From assembly GCF_921294215.1 (NCBI RefSeq), contig NZ_CAKLDM010000001.1, positions 1,116,001-1,180,000 on the forward strand: a stretch of 64,000 bases of DNA, given 5' to 3'. The translations under genes were made by a program, and so were the position numbers. How positions within the stretch are numbered: the stretch's first letter is position 1; every line of letters starts with the position of its first letter. This DNA is from Vibrio marisflavi CECT 7928. Lineage in GTDB: Bacteria > Pseudomonadota > Gammaproteobacteria > Enterobacterales > Vibrionaceae. This document shows positions 27,555-36,808 of this stretch, one piece after another. The notes under the pieces were generated by a model. That model searched no databases, had not been told where the DNA came from, and was given only the letters and a program-made list of their open reading frames with translations.

Positions 27555-27580
27555 ATGTGAGTTCAAGAGTTGTGTATATT

Positions 27581-28333
27581 CTATTGAACTGGTGGCTCCA
27601 CATTGTACTGCATATAGATTTCTTTCACTCTTCCAGAGGTTGCCATCCCTTTTATCGCAGCGTTAAGCGCATCGTATTCACCTGCATTAGGTGACGTTTT
27701 TGACATACCATAGTAGTTCGGCAAACGTCTAACGAACTCATACGGTGCATAGGCCCAGTCCGTAAACCCTTCTTTTTTAGCTGAATGCTCAAATGCACCT
27801 TCATCAATAATAATGGCCACCTCGAAGCGCTTACCTCTTAGCATCTTGACGATTTGCTCGTCATCTGAGGTTTCCACTTTCGCAATGCTTTTATCGTCAG
27901 TGAATTGCTTGAAATAACTTGTCCCACGCTTAACCCCAACCTTGTATTTCTTAAGGTCATCATAGGTTTTAATAATATCTTTGTTGCTTTTCAGGACCAC
28001 GAACTTAACATTTCTTTCTTGGTAACCAATCGGGCCTAGATAGTTAGTAAATACTTCTCTGTCTGGGGTTTTACGATATCTAGGAACAATATCGACAGAG
28101 CCATTTTTTAGCCCCTCTAAACTTCTTTTAAAGGGAGCCTTACGCCACTTGACAGTATAACCAATCTTACTGCTTGCCTCTTCCAATATATCCTTGAGTG
28201 GGCCAGAGAACTTATCTCCATCAACAACCATTTGTGGCGGCCTGTTCCTAAAATCAGCATTAAATATTTTTTCAGCCGCCATTGAGAGGCCCGGAATGAA
28301 AAATAGCAGTAGCGCGAGTTTTATAAATTTCAT
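27581..28333 (-). CDS. Periplasmic solute-binding protein (PBPb family), orphan
   Basis: 250 residues from the ATG at 28333, chosen because MKFIKLALLLFFIPGLSMAA is a clean signal peptide and AAGGA precedes it; the open frame reads 11 codons further up. The body has family-3 features: LKNGSVDIVPRYRKTPDRE, YDDLKKYKVGVKRGTSYF and a 'MLRGKRFEVAIIIDEGAF' lobe. It likely binds an amino acid or amine. No ABC permease adjoins. It resembles orphan binders abundant in Vibrio that may feed sensory systems. Confidence 0.82.
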   Translation of the reverse strand: MKFIKLALLLFFIPGLSMAAEKIFNADFRNRPPQMVVDGDKFSGPLKDILEEASSKIGYTVKWRKAPFKRSLEGLKNGSVDIVPRYRKTPDREVFTNYLGPIGYQERNVKFVVLKSNKDIIKTYDDLKKYKVGVKRGTSYFKQFTDDKSIAKVETSDDEQIVKMLRGKRFEVAIIIDEGAFEHSAKKEGFTDWAYAPYEFVRRLPNYYGMSKTSPNAGEYDALNAAIKGMATSGRVKEIYMQYNVEPPVQ

Positions 28334-28638
28334 GGTGTTCGTCCTTGAGATTGATAGATTTAGCATTTACTCCACTTAATTAAGTTAGGATATTTATCCC
28401 AACATGCCAAATTACGAGCCAAGTGAGCTTTGCTCCAAGCAAGGACTAAGTCAGAGAGGCCTACGATATTAACCACCGCAGCCAACAGCCAAAGCTCAGC
28501 TATAATTGATAGATAAAATAATAAGAAATACTTTGGAAAATGGGTTTACCTTCTTAATAGAGAAGTAAGCTACCGTCAGTAGCTACCTAGATTTCAGGCT
28601 TAGCATTTAACTAACCCAAGCTGTCCTACGGAGGCACA

Positions 28639-29493
28639 TTGTTTGATATTGATGAAAAGAAAATGGCAGCGGTCGTGTCCAGTTTTCAAGTTCCGGTCAA
28701 ACCCGAAGCATTGCAAGACATGCAAGACATCATGGATCAGCCTGAGCCTGATATTAATCTTGTCGCTGAACTCATTTCGAGTGACATAGGGCTTTCAGCG
28801 GCAATACTAAAAATCATTAATTCACCCTACTATGGTATGAGCCGAACTATATCAGAGATAAAGCAAGCAGTGATGATTCTTGGCTTGCAGACGATTAACA
28901 GCCTCGTTACCGCAACCTTACTAAAAGCTTCCATGCAAGGAAAAGCCTCAATTTCACTGGAGCGCTTTTGGGATGATTCGTTAGATGTTGCCAATGCAAT
29001 GTTATTTATCGGCAATAAAGTAAAAGACAAAGTACCTGTCGATATGCTCTATACAATCGGTTTGTTTCATAATTGTGGAATACCGCTGTTAGCTTTGAAA
29101 TATGAGAACTATAAAGAAATACTCATTGAAGCAAATAATACAGGTTGCAATTCAATCGCATTAGAGGAGAAAAATTATAACACTAATCATGCTGTTCTAG
29201 GTTATTTTGTCGCAACGTCTTGGCATTTACCCAAAGAGATTTGTCACATCATATTGCAACATCATGACAAAAAATTCTTCGATACAATTTTAGGAACGGA
29301 AGCCCAAATAGCGTTAGCAACACTAAAAATAGCGGAGAACTTAGTAGAGCGTGTTAAACGCCATAGCCTTTCTCCAGATTGGGAAGACTTAGAGTCAAAG
29401 GTATTAGATGTATTAGGGCTATCTGTCGTAGACTTTACTGACTTGGAAGATGACTTCTTTGATGTCTATGCGCAACTGTCTGATGATATATAG
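28639..29493 (+). CDS. HDOD-domain signalling protein
   Basis: 284 residues from a TTG at 28639, selected because GGAGG (28630-28634) sits 4 bp before it; an internal ATG at 28663 is the alternative. The HDOD domain runs about 10-210: LVAELISSDIGLSAAILKIINSP, YGMSRTISEIKQAVMILG, and LFHNCGIPLLALKY. HDOD proteins lack the full catalytic HD pair of phosphodiesterases and act in signalling or stress control, often with c-di-GMP networks. It is a single-domain version without a partner output domain. Cytoplasmic. Confidence 0.88.
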   Translation: MFDIDEKKMAAVVSSFQVPVKPEALQDMQDIMDQPEPDINLVAELISSDIGLSAAILKIINSPYYGMSRTISEIKQAVMILGLQTINSLVTATLLKASMQGKASISLERFWDDSLDVANAMLFIGNKVKDKVPVDMLYTIGLFHNCGIPLLALKYENYKEILIEANNTGCNSIALEEKNYNTNHAVLGYFVATSWHLPKEICHIILQHHDKKFFDTILGTEAQIALATLKIAENLVERVKRHSLSPDWEDLESKVLDVLGLSVVDFTDLEDDFFDVYAQLSDDI

Positions 29494-29581
29494 AATCATT
29501 AGTTAGCTAACACGCTAGAAGGGTATTGCTAGCACTTGCCGGCTTGGACATTGAATCTTTATTGTTTGAGGCTGTGATGCT

Positions 29582-29613
29582 AAAAGCAATATTGTTCATA
29601 TACTATTGCTTTT
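29582..29613 (+). terminator. Candidate terminator after the HDOD gene
   Basis: AAAAGCAATA (29582-29591) pairs perfectly with TATTGCTTTT (29604-29613), with the T-run as part of the stem, 89 bp past the HDOD stop codon. The rest of 29614-29971 is AT-rich and empty apart from the promoter of the next gene. Confidence 0.5.
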
Positions 29614-29971
29614 ATTGCGTTAAACTTCACCTAAGAAAACCAACCTCTAGAATAAGACCCCACCGATAATCCTAAAATGTTAAATATCTATAGAGTTAAT
29701 ACGCAATTAAAATTCAAGAAAGTTCCATTGAACAATCATATATCCAAAATATAAACCATTAATATCGAGTATTGATACCAACAAAATATACCCACTAAAG
29801 TCTAATTCAGAACCATAAAGGAATATCGTACTCTATCTATACAAAAAGAAAATTTAATATTATTGATCAGTTTGGCAAATATACGCAAATAACTAAATTG
29901 TCACTAATGCTTTAATTTCATTAAAGTTTAACAAAAAGTTATTTGTACGGTAACTAAACTAGGAGGTTACT

Positions 29972-30247
29972 ATGTTTTCAAGTCTCGCAGCTCTTGGTAT
30001 CCAAGAACCGGAAAATATTGAACGCTATACACTTCGTAAAGTGGCTCATGAGGATTTACTAAAAATCTACTTTCGCAAACAGAAAGGCGAGTTGTTTACG
30101 AAATGTTTAAGGTTCAAGTATCCTAGGCAACACAAACAAATCTCTGTTGATAGTGGACGCCGTCATTACAGAGAAGTTTCAGAAATCAATCACAACCTCA
30201 CATTGGTTATTGAAGAGCTGGTAGCTGTTGCCACTTCGAACCGTTAA
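29972..30247 (+). CDS. DUF3461/UPF0325 (YaeH-like) protein, short form
   Basis: 91 residues. The sequence follows the N-terminal two thirds of E. coli YaeH: LAALGIQEPENIERYTLRK, HEDLLKIYFRKQKGELF, LRFKYPRQHKQI and a NHNLTLVIEEL block. YaeH is about 128 residues, so the C-terminal helix region is missing here. The stop is not obviously caused by a frameshift. AGGAGG precedes the ATG by 5 bp, so it is well translated. Function of the family is unknown. Confidence 0.85.
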   Translation: MFSSLAALGIQEPENIERYTLRKVAHEDLLKIYFRKQKGELFTKCLRFKYPRQHKQISVDSGRRHYREVSEINHNLTLVIEELVAVATSNR

Positions 30248-30525
30248 TGCTCCGCTAGTCCCCGCTATTCGTTGAGAGGTTAATCGAACACTACCGAGTT
30301 AACCTCCAACTTCCAAATAAGATCTGCGTAACTCATCCTAACCTGCTCCGAAAAAAATTATCTCATCGTTCATCTAATAGCCCATGTAAACCTGTTCTCA
30401 CAGCTACCTAAGGTTCTACACAAAGTCATATTAAAATACCTTGCCACTCCATAACCCATTGATAACTAACAGTATGGTAGTTGTATCTTTGCCAATTCGA
30501 GCAACCTTTAGAGAAGGAATGAGAT

Positions 30526-31365
30526 ATGCGATACCCATACTTTTTGCCGCGACAAAGCCTCCTGAAATACGCAAGCTACCTTGGGATTCAAAAATCTGTA
30601 ACAGCATTGATGGCAACTACACTGATGCTTCTTGTATTTGTGTCATCATCTGTGAGTGCGAAGTCTCAGTACTGCGAAGGCGATATGAGTGATGTTCCAA
30701 GCTACGTTTGGAAAGCTTATGCTGATCATCCTAATAACTATCCAGTGATTCCCGCCGCAGAGCCATTTATTCAATCGGCGTTTACTGGGCGCTGGTATAT
30801 CGTTGCCACATCAATTGTGTCCAAATCCGTTGCCTATCAATGTGATTGCCCGGTAATCGATGTTGGTTTAGCCAAAGCCAACCGCTATCAATGGGAAGTT
30901 GGGATGCGCCCTGATCCTGACTTAAATACAATTGTGATAAACCCTCTAAAGGGCTACTACCAGTACACTACTCAGCCAAATGTCTTCAAAGATCCAGTCA
31001 ATACGAACCGAGTGTTTATCCCTAATCCTTATTACACTATTAAAGTAGTGAAACTTGGGCCTATCGAAAGTGGCACCTACGCCTATTATGTGTTAGCAAT
31101 AGAGCACATGTCATGGGACAGGGTTCCACCGGCATCTACTGGCTACACCTTCCCAAATGAGGGCACGATGTCTTTTGAGGTATATGCAAAAAATGTAAAG
31201 GAATACCGAGAAAAATATTCTGCGGAAGTTGATCAGTTTGTCGCAGAGCAAAGTGGCAAAGTTCCAGCGGTTGTAAATACACTAAAACTGAGGCATATCA
31301 ATCAACCCTCTAGTTGTATTTACCCAAACGAACCAAGCTATATTTCTAGTGACTCCAATATCTAG
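30526..31365 (+). CDS. Secreted lipocalin-like protein
   Basis: 279 residues with an unusually long leader (about 46): a basic, aromatic N-region and then VTALMATTLMLLVFVSSSVSA-KSQ. The mature part starts with conserved Cys-containing YCEGDM and has FTGRWYIVATSIVSKSVAYQCDC, a GxWY motif typical of lipocalin strand A, and a later TYAYYVLAIEH block. Lipocalins bind hydrophobic ligands; the ligand here is unknown. AAGGA lies before the ATG at 30526, supporting the long leader. It is convergent with the M20 peptidase gene. Confidence 0.6.
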   Translation: MRYPYFLPRQSLLKYASYLGIQKSVTALMATTLMLLVFVSSSVSAKSQYCEGDMSDVPSYVWKAYADHPNNYPVIPAAEPFIQSAFTGRWYIVATSIVSKSVAYQCDCPVIDVGLAKANRYQWEVGMRPDPDLNTIVINPLKGYYQYTTQPNVFKDPVNTNRVFIPNPYYTIKVVKLGPIESGTYAYYVLAIEHMSWDRVPPASTGYTFPNEGTMSFEVYAKNVKEYREKYSAEVDQFVAEQSGKVPAVVNTLKLRHINQPSSCIYPNEPSYISSDSNI

Positions 31366-31413
31366 AGAAGTGAAGGTCTTTCATAAGATGATAGATGGGG
31401 CTTAAGCTGACGA

Positions 31414-31445
31414 TAAGAGGGCACTCAAAGAGAAGCGCCCTCTTA
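31414..31445. terminator. Shared terminator between convergent genes
   Basis: TAAGAGGGC (31414-31422) pairs with GCCCTCTTA (31437-31445), a perfect 9-bp stem between the lipocalin-like gene (+) and the M20 peptidase gene (-). Confidence 0.65.
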
Positions 31446-31463
31446 CATTTACGTTGTAAAGGA

Positions 31464-32594
31464 CTACTTCTTATTACTTAGCTTTTCTAACACTCGCATT
31501 AACAAGCGAATTCTTGGCTCGATTGAGTCTAATATTAAGTACTCGTGTTCACTGTGAAAGCCTGCTCCACATGGCCCAAAACCATCTAAAGTTGGTACGC
31601 CAAGAATGGCGGTGTTGTTAGCATCGGAGCCACCACCGACTTCTTTCCAGTTTATTTCTACATCAAGTTCGCTTGCTGAGCTTTCAACAAGAGCAATCAA
31701 CTCATCCGTGTTATCAGTTGGTACCATAGACGGTTTGTACGCCTCGCGTACCAATTCTATGGACACACCTTCAACAAATGCTTTGTTGACCAATGCATTC
31801 AGCGCAGTATCAACTTCATCATATTCATTGTTGTTCCAAAAACGAACGTCAACAATGGCTCTCGCTGAGTCAGGAACAATATTTGCTCCGCTTCCTCCTG
31901 ATACCACACCAACATTTAATGTGGTGCCAGACTCGAAATTTGTCATCCCATTGATAGCAAGTATCCAGTTCGCCATTTCTGTAATAGCACTACGACCTTT
32001 TTGTGGTTCGTTACCTGCATGCGCAGCTTGGCCTTTGAAATCAATACAGTAGCGCGCCATGCCTTTTCTAGCTTTTACTAAGCCACCATCTGCCCTAGCC
32101 GCTTCTGCAACTAGAACTGTTTTGGCCTTTTTAGCAACGGATTGAATCCAATCAACGGAATAAAGTGAGCCCGTTTCTTCATCTGGATTCATGCAAACAC
32201 AAATAGATAGGTTCTCCAATACTTGGCTATCTAGGTTTCTTAGAGCGTACACCACATTCAGCAAGCCAGATTTCATATCGGAAACACCTGGACCATAGGC
32301 CTGTGTTTCATCAACAGTCATTGGTCTTTCACTTGCTGTGCCTTTCGCAAATACTGTGTCCATGTGGCCAATAAGCATCACGTCGATATCGCTTTGCTCA
32401 GGCTTGTTACGGATTTCTAAACCCACTCCCGCCTTACCACAATCAATACGTTTTACTTCCCAACCCGACATTGCTCGAAACTTATCTTCAAATTGGGTGG
32501 CAACCACCTCAATGCCTTCTGTCTGATAAGTGCCGCAATCAACATTCACCAGTGGGCGTAATTCGTCGAGATATTCATTTAAATTAAATTGCAT
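31464..32594 (-). CDS. M20-family metallopeptidase (glutamate carboxypeptidase-like)
   Basis: 376 residues. The dizinc motifs of M20 peptidases are all present: LIGHMDTVF (His and Asp), YGPGVSDMKSG (bridging Asp), NPDEETGS (catalytic Glu pair), VAEAARADGG, GGGSDANN, and the C-terminal GFHSEHEY His. The dimerisation lobe lies about 180-290. The closest general type is carboxypeptidase G2, which removes C-terminal glutamate. No signal peptide, so cytoplasmic. It is 9 bp downstream of yjiG, and so the operon likely imports or handles a small peptide or acylated amino acid that this enzyme hydrolyses. Confidence 0.9.
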   Translation of the reverse strand: MQFNLNEYLDELRPLVNVDCGTYQTEGIEVVATQFEDKFRAMSGWEVKRIDCGKAGVGLEIRNKPEQSDIDVMLIGHMDTVFAKGTASERPMTVDETQAYGPGVSDMKSGLLNVVYALRNLDSQVLENLSICVCMNPDEETGSLYSVDWIQSVAKKAKTVLVAEAARADGGLVKARKGMARYCIDFKGQAAHAGNEPQKGRSAITEMANWILAINGMTNFESGTTLNVGVVSGGSGANIVPDSARAIVDVRFWNNNEYDEVDTALNALVNKAFVEGVSIELVREAYKPSMVPTDNTDELIALVESSASELDVEINWKEVGGGSDANNTAILGVPTLDGFGPCGAGFHSEHEYLILDSIEPRIRLLMRVLEKLSNKK

Positions 32595-32603
32595 ATTTGT
32601 TCC

Positions 32604-33071
32604 TTACAACAAGATATTCATTACGAGCATGGCAGCAAATGCGTTAATAACTGATATAGCTATCATCACCGGGATATAACGGCCTTCTGTACCGATTGGC
32701 CCCATGATTCTTCCCATATATTGAACTTGAGAGCCCATTAAGTAGATAGCGGGAGCGAGAATCGCAATATGAGTACCATTTAAAATGCCTTGATCAAACA
32801 GGGTAATCACAACGCCTACTGCACCACCCATAGACATCCAAGCACCAATAAGCACAGCCGCGGACTCACCGGGCAGGCCAAACACCGCCATAACGGGCTC
32901 AAACGCAGTTCCCATCAAACCAAGAATGCCAGTGATTTGCAGAGCCTTGATTATTACAAATGCCATCAGCACGTTTGGCACAGTTGAAGTGGTAGCAATC
33001 ACCCAACCTTTCTTAGCGCCTTCAACGAATATGTCCGTGACCATTGGTTTCTTTGTTTCAGCATTACTCAT
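32604..33071 (-). CDS. yjiG: YjiG-like inner-membrane nucleoside-recognition (Gate) protein
   Basis: 155 residues, close to E. coli YjiG (about 153). Hydrophobic throughout, with several TM segments and a VMAVFGLPGESAAVLIGAWMS gate-type motif. Together with YjiH it resembles the SpmB/SpmA pair. Transport function is suspected, not proven. Its first codons overlap the yjiH stop by 4 bp, and the peptidase gene follows after 9 bp. Confidence 0.85.
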   Translation of the reverse strand: MSNAETKKPMVTDIFVEGAKKGWVIATTSTVPNVLMAFVIIKALQITGILGLMGTAFEPVMAVFGLPGESAAVLIGAWMSMGGAVGVVITLFDQGILNGTHIAILAPAIYLMGSQVQYMGRIMGPIGTEGRYIPVMIAISVINAFAAMLVMNILL

Positions 33072-33808
33072 TGTGTGACTTCCTTATGCATGTCAGTAGG
33101 CTCGTCTTTGTGGTTTTCTTTTCCCTTGCCTTCAGTGATGTTGAGATAAATGCGAAATAAATTGGCACCAACAAACTTAAATACGAACATAATCGCTACC
33201 GCTAAACCGATTGAAGATGTCACTGCTAATGATCCGTCAGCTAAGGTAAGCGTGAATAGCACCGCGCCAGAGGAAAAAAAGTTCACGATGGTGGCACCAG
33301 CGGTAAACTGGAACATGGTAAAAACGTCGGTTTCTCGCTTGGTTAAATGCCCTTCATCTTTGAGCTGTCGGGTCATCGCAGCACCTGCATCCGTACTCTG
33401 CAATGAAGCAATCAAAGCCAGACCTGAATTGCCGGGAATACCCATTAAAGGACGAAGTAATGGAGTCAGAAGTTTTCTTGCCGCTTCAAGCGCACCATAA
33501 TGTTCAAGTACATTGATCATTCCTAGCGCAAACATCACTGTAGGAATCAAAGTAAGCGCAAAAATGAACCCATCCCTTGCGCCGCTTCCGCCTTTACCCC
33601 GCAAAGAAGTAGTCACCGCTTGAACACCATCGGCAGACTCTTTTACGCCATACGCGACTTTGCCAAAAGAGCCATTCAGCGTCGTAAAATCGAATACTCC
33701 GTACCACTCGGTTGATTGTAATAAGCCAGAAAAAAAGACCACTGCGAATGCTAATGCAATATAGCATCCCCAAGTTACCCTTCGCTGAGTAAACTCTTGA
33801 TTAGACAT
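33068..33808 (-). CDS. yjiH: YjiH-like inner-membrane nucleoside-recognition (Gate) protein
   Basis: 246 residues; E. coli YjiH is about 227. It has N-terminal TM 13-33, then GFIFALTLIPTVMFALGMINVLE, then the conserved PLMGIPGNSGLALIASLQSTDAGAA block of gate-domain proteins, and two more TM helices. In E. coli yjiHG adjoin iadA, an isoaspartyl dipeptidase gene; here an M20 peptidase takes that place. That supports a peptide-linked role. It is the first gene of a three-gene operon. Confidence 0.85.
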   Translation of the reverse strand: MSNQEFTQRRVTWGCYIALAFAVVFFSGLLQSTEWYGVFDFTTLNGSFGKVAYGVKESADGVQAVTTSLRGKGGSGARDGFIFALTLIPTVMFALGMINVLEHYGALEAARKLLTPLLRPLMGIPGNSGLALIASLQSTDAGAAMTRQLKDEGHLTKRETDVFTMFQFTAGATIVNFFSSGAVLFTLTLADGSLAVTSSIGLAVAIMFVFKFVGANLFRIYLNITEGKGKENHKDEPTDMHKEVTQ

Positions 33809-33978
33809 ATTTATACCTATCTTTTTATTTTCGAAAGATACCCTTCATCCTTGAAGTCTAATATTGTTAGCTGAGTCATATTCCATCAATGTAGAGACTG
33901 ATTATTGTTTGCTATCTCATACTTCAATTTTTGGGCTATAAATCACCTGAATAATTGCTCATATGACAAGATATAAAA

Positions 33979-33992
33979 CTGATCGAAATCAA
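33979..33992. promoter_or_regulatory. Candidate FNR box
   Basis: CTGATCGAAATCAA matches 9 of the 10 defined positions of TTGAT-N4-ATCAA. It lies in the 623-bp spacer between yjiH (171 bp away) and dcuC (440 bp away). Oxygen control of dcuC is known in E. coli; the distance here is long, so the target is uncertain. The rest of 33809-34431 is very AT-rich and shows no gene. Confidence 0.45.
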
Positions 33993-34431
33993 TTTCGATA
34001 AATGATAATAAATAAAGGAAAAACTTAATCTTATATTTGTGATAGCAATCTAATTTCAATTAATGTCGAATAAAGTTAACAATATGAACATGTCTTTATA
34101 GTGATTACAAAGCTCACACCTAAAGAACACAAGAAAAATAAATATAATTCATATATAACAACACCTTAAGGAAATATTAGGTATATGAAGACCCTTGATT
34201 GATTATGTATGTTCAATCATGAAAACTCAGCACTAGTTAAAATATCGTTAATCAAAACCATATTCTGTTAATTGTCCGTTTACCATATATTACTTTTTAA
34301 GGTGAATACTATTAATACATATATCATTTATTGTTCCAAATCATGAATAAGGTAAAACAAGCTCGTTAATAATATTTATTTTAGGTAAATTCCATTTATT
34401 GCTTTAATTTATCAATAAATGGATATTTCAT

Positions 34432-35799
34432 ATGATAGAGCTCTTAATCGGGGTTATCGTTACGATAGCCGTTGGTTACTTTATTGTTAAAGGTTACAAA
34501 CCAACTGGTGTCCTGCTAACCGCAGGTATTTCGTTACTGATCATAACCGGACTCATGGGACATACCGTCCTACCCGCAAAACTAAACTCAACTGGCAACA
34601 TGTTCACTGATGCGCTCGAATACGTTAAGTACATGCTTCAGTATCGCGGTGGCGGCTTAGGTATGCAGATTATGCTGCTGTGTGGTTTTGCCTCATATAT
34701 GACCCATATAGGTGCTAATAACGTTGTAGTTCAACAGTTTTCAAAACCACTTTCTGCCATAAAGTCACCCTATGTTTTGTTGGTTGCAGCCTATATTGTT
34801 GCATGCTTAATGTCTCTAGCAGTAAGTTCTGCAACTGGACTCGGTGTGCTACTGATGGCGACACTCTTCCCTATGATGACTGCAATGGGTATCTCACGCC
34901 CAGCAGCTGTAGCTGTGTGCGCTTCTCCTGCTGCAATTATTCTTTCTCCAACGTCTGGGGACGTGGTGATCGCTGCTGAGAAATCTGGTTTGCCATTGCA
35001 CGTATTCTCGGTACAGACTGTTCTGCCAGTGTCCATCTGCGCCATCATTGTCATGGCTATCGCTGCGTTTTTCTGGAACAAGTACCTAGATAAGAAGAAT
35101 AATACGCCAATGGAACGTGTCGACATCTCTAAAATTGAAGTCAACGCGCCTGCTTTCTACGCTATTTTGCCTTTTTTACCTATCATCGGCGTTTTCCTTT
35201 TTAATGGTGAAACCATCAAAGGCTTATATCTAGATATCTATACCATTGTTGTCCTGTCTATTTTCATAGGCGCGGTGGTCAATTATGTCACTAGACGCTT
35301 TGATGGTAAGAAATCGCTAGAAGATCTTGAATCTTGCTATCAAGGAATGGCTGACGCTTTTAAAGGCGTGGTTATGCTGTTAGTTGGTGCGGGTGTATTT
35401 GCTCAAGGTTTAATGTCAATTGGCGCTATCGATAACTTGCTGCACCTAGCTGAGCTGGCTGGCGCTGGCGGCGTTGCACTAATGCTGATTTTAACTGGTT
35501 TGACTGTCGCTGCTGCAATTGCAACAGGTTCGGGTAATGCGCCTTTCTACGCGTTTGTAGAACTGGCTCCATCGCTCGCCGCTAAACTCGGTCTAAATCC
35601 TGCGTTCTTGATCATTCCGATGCTGCAAGCGTCCAACCTGGGCCGCACAATATCTCCTGTTTCTGGCGTTGTTGTAGCAACATCTGGCATGGGTAAAGTC
35701 AGCCCATTCGAGGTAGTAAAACGTACATCAGTACCAGTGCTATGTGGGCTGCTTACCGTGATACTTGGAACGCTCGTTTTAGTACCAATGACTCTGTAA
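34432..35799 (+). CDS. dcuC: Anaerobic C4-dicarboxylate transporter DcuC
   Basis: 455 residues, against about 460 for E. coli DcuC. Twelve or so hydrophobic segments; recognisable blocks are MLLCGFASYMTHIGANNVVV, SSATGLGVLLMATLFPMM, ASPAAIILSPTSGDVVIAAEKSGLP and TGSGNAPFYAFVELAP. It exchanges or exports succinate and related acids across the inner membrane in fermentation and anaerobic respiration. A large AT-rich upstream region with a candidate FNR box precedes it. The start at 34432 is the first ATG of the frame. Confidence 0.93.
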   Translation: MIELLIGVIVTIAVGYFIVKGYKPTGVLLTAGISLLIITGLMGHTVLPAKLNSTGNMFTDALEYVKYMLQYRGGGLGMQIMLLCGFASYMTHIGANNVVVQQFSKPLSAIKSPYVLLVAAYIVACLMSLAVSSATGLGVLLMATLFPMMTAMGISRPAAVAVCASPAAIILSPTSGDVVIAAEKSGLPLHVFSVQTVLPVSICAIIVMAIAAFFWNKYLDKKNNTPMERVDISKIEVNAPAFYAILPFLPIIGVFLFNGETIKGLYLDIYTIVVLSIFIGAVVNYVTRRFDGKKSLEDLESCYQGMADAFKGVVMLLVGAGVFAQGLMSIGAIDNLLHLAELAGAGGVALMLILTGLTVAAAIATGSGNAPFYAFVELAPSLAAKLGLNPAFLIIPMLQASNLGRTISPVSGVVVATSGMGKVSPFEVVKRTSVPVLCGLLTVILGTLVLVPMTL

Positions 35800-35823
35800 C
35801 GCACTCTACTCACACTTACAATT

Positions 35824-35869
35824 AAGAGGTTAAGTTCGGCATCGAGCTCGAGCCTATCCTCTTGTTTTT
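35824..35869 (+). terminator. Terminator after dcuC
   Basis: AAGAGG (35824-35829) pairs with CCTCTT (35858-35863), and inner GGC/GCC pairing tightens the loop; GTTTTTA follows. Confidence 0.55.
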
Positions 35870-36003
35870 ATTAATATTACCTACCACCCCTCCAAATCTA
35901 AAATCTTCATTCTCGCCGCTAAACGCACTTAACTCCTCGTTAACCTATCGATATTGATAATACTGACAGTTAATCCATTAGTTAATGTAATAAAGCAACG
36001 CAC

Positions 36004-36561
36004 ATGAAAAAGATATATTTAGCCGGGCCAGATGTTTTTTTGTCAGACTCTATTGAACAAGGGCAACGCAAAAAAGAGTTATGTCAAAAGTACGGCTTCG
36101 AGGGACTTTACCCTTTAGACAATGAGATTGAAGATACATTTGAACACAAAGCCGACATGGGGCTTCATATCGCACAGGCCAATGAGAAGCTCATCCAAGA
36201 GTGTGACGCAGTCATTGCCAACCTTACGCCCTTTCGCGGAACCAGTGCCGATGTTGGGACGGTATATGAAATTGGCCTAGCGAAGGGACTAAATAAAATG
36301 GTTCTCGGCTACTCCAATGACGGGCGCAATTTCCTGCAAAGAAACCTTGATGAACTAACCGGCGTGCGCCAACAGCCCAATGCAAGCTATATCGATAAAG
36401 AGAATATGGCTCTAGAAGATTTTGATTTAGTAGACAACTTAATGATCGATGGTGGTGTTCACTACCCCATTATTAAAAATGAAGTTTACCAAACAGGTGA
36501 AAGGTTCCGAGACCTAGAAGCATTCGAAGCCTGTTTAATGCGTTTAGCCAATCATGCGTAA
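36004..36561 (+). CDS. Nucleoside 2-deoxyribosyltransferase-like protein
   Basis: 185 residues. Start KKIYLAGPDVFLSDS, then CDAVIANLTPFRGTSADVGTVYEIGLAKG, the family signature in which the Glu of YEIG is the expected nucleophile. These enzymes exchange or cleave nucleobases from 2-deoxyribonucleosides (purine salvage, nucleotide clean-up). Length and motifs fit. It stands alone after the dcuC terminator. Exact substrate unknown. Confidence 0.9.
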   Translation: MKKIYLAGPDVFLSDSIEQGQRKKELCQKYGFEGLYPLDNEIEDTFEHKADMGLHIAQANEKLIQECDAVIANLTPFRGTSADVGTVYEIGLAKGLNKMVLGYSNDGRNFLQRNLDELTGVRQQPNASYIDKENMALEDFDLVDNLMIDGGVHYPIIKNEVYQTGERFRDLEAFEACLMRLANHA

Positions 36562-36562
36562 G

Positions 36563-36600
36563 AAATGAGTTAGATTACTGTTTCGCTCATTTCATTTTCA
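36563..36600 (+). terminator. Terminator after the deoxyribosyltransferase gene
   Basis: AAATGAG (36563-36569) pairs with CTCATTT (36586-36592), followed by CATTTTC. It starts at the stop codon. Confidence 0.6.
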
Positions 36601-36808
36601 AGTCTAAATAAGGGCATTCGAATATCACTTGCCCTTACCATTCTTAACTTTAATACACTTCCTTTATCTGAAGTAAACTTCCTTGAGAACTCACCGCTCT
36701 CTAACTATACATTTCCTATACACCACAATTTGACAATAGAGCGTAACTAATGAGTTTGTTCACCATTATGAGCGCCACGTCCTACATTCTAACTGATAGG
36801 ATAACGAA

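Noticed and set aside
34195-34219. TGATTG...CAATCA inverted repeat upstream of dcuC as a second FNR or CRP site
   Set aside because: Arms are 12 bp apart, which fits neither consensus, and such short AT-rich dyads are common in this region.
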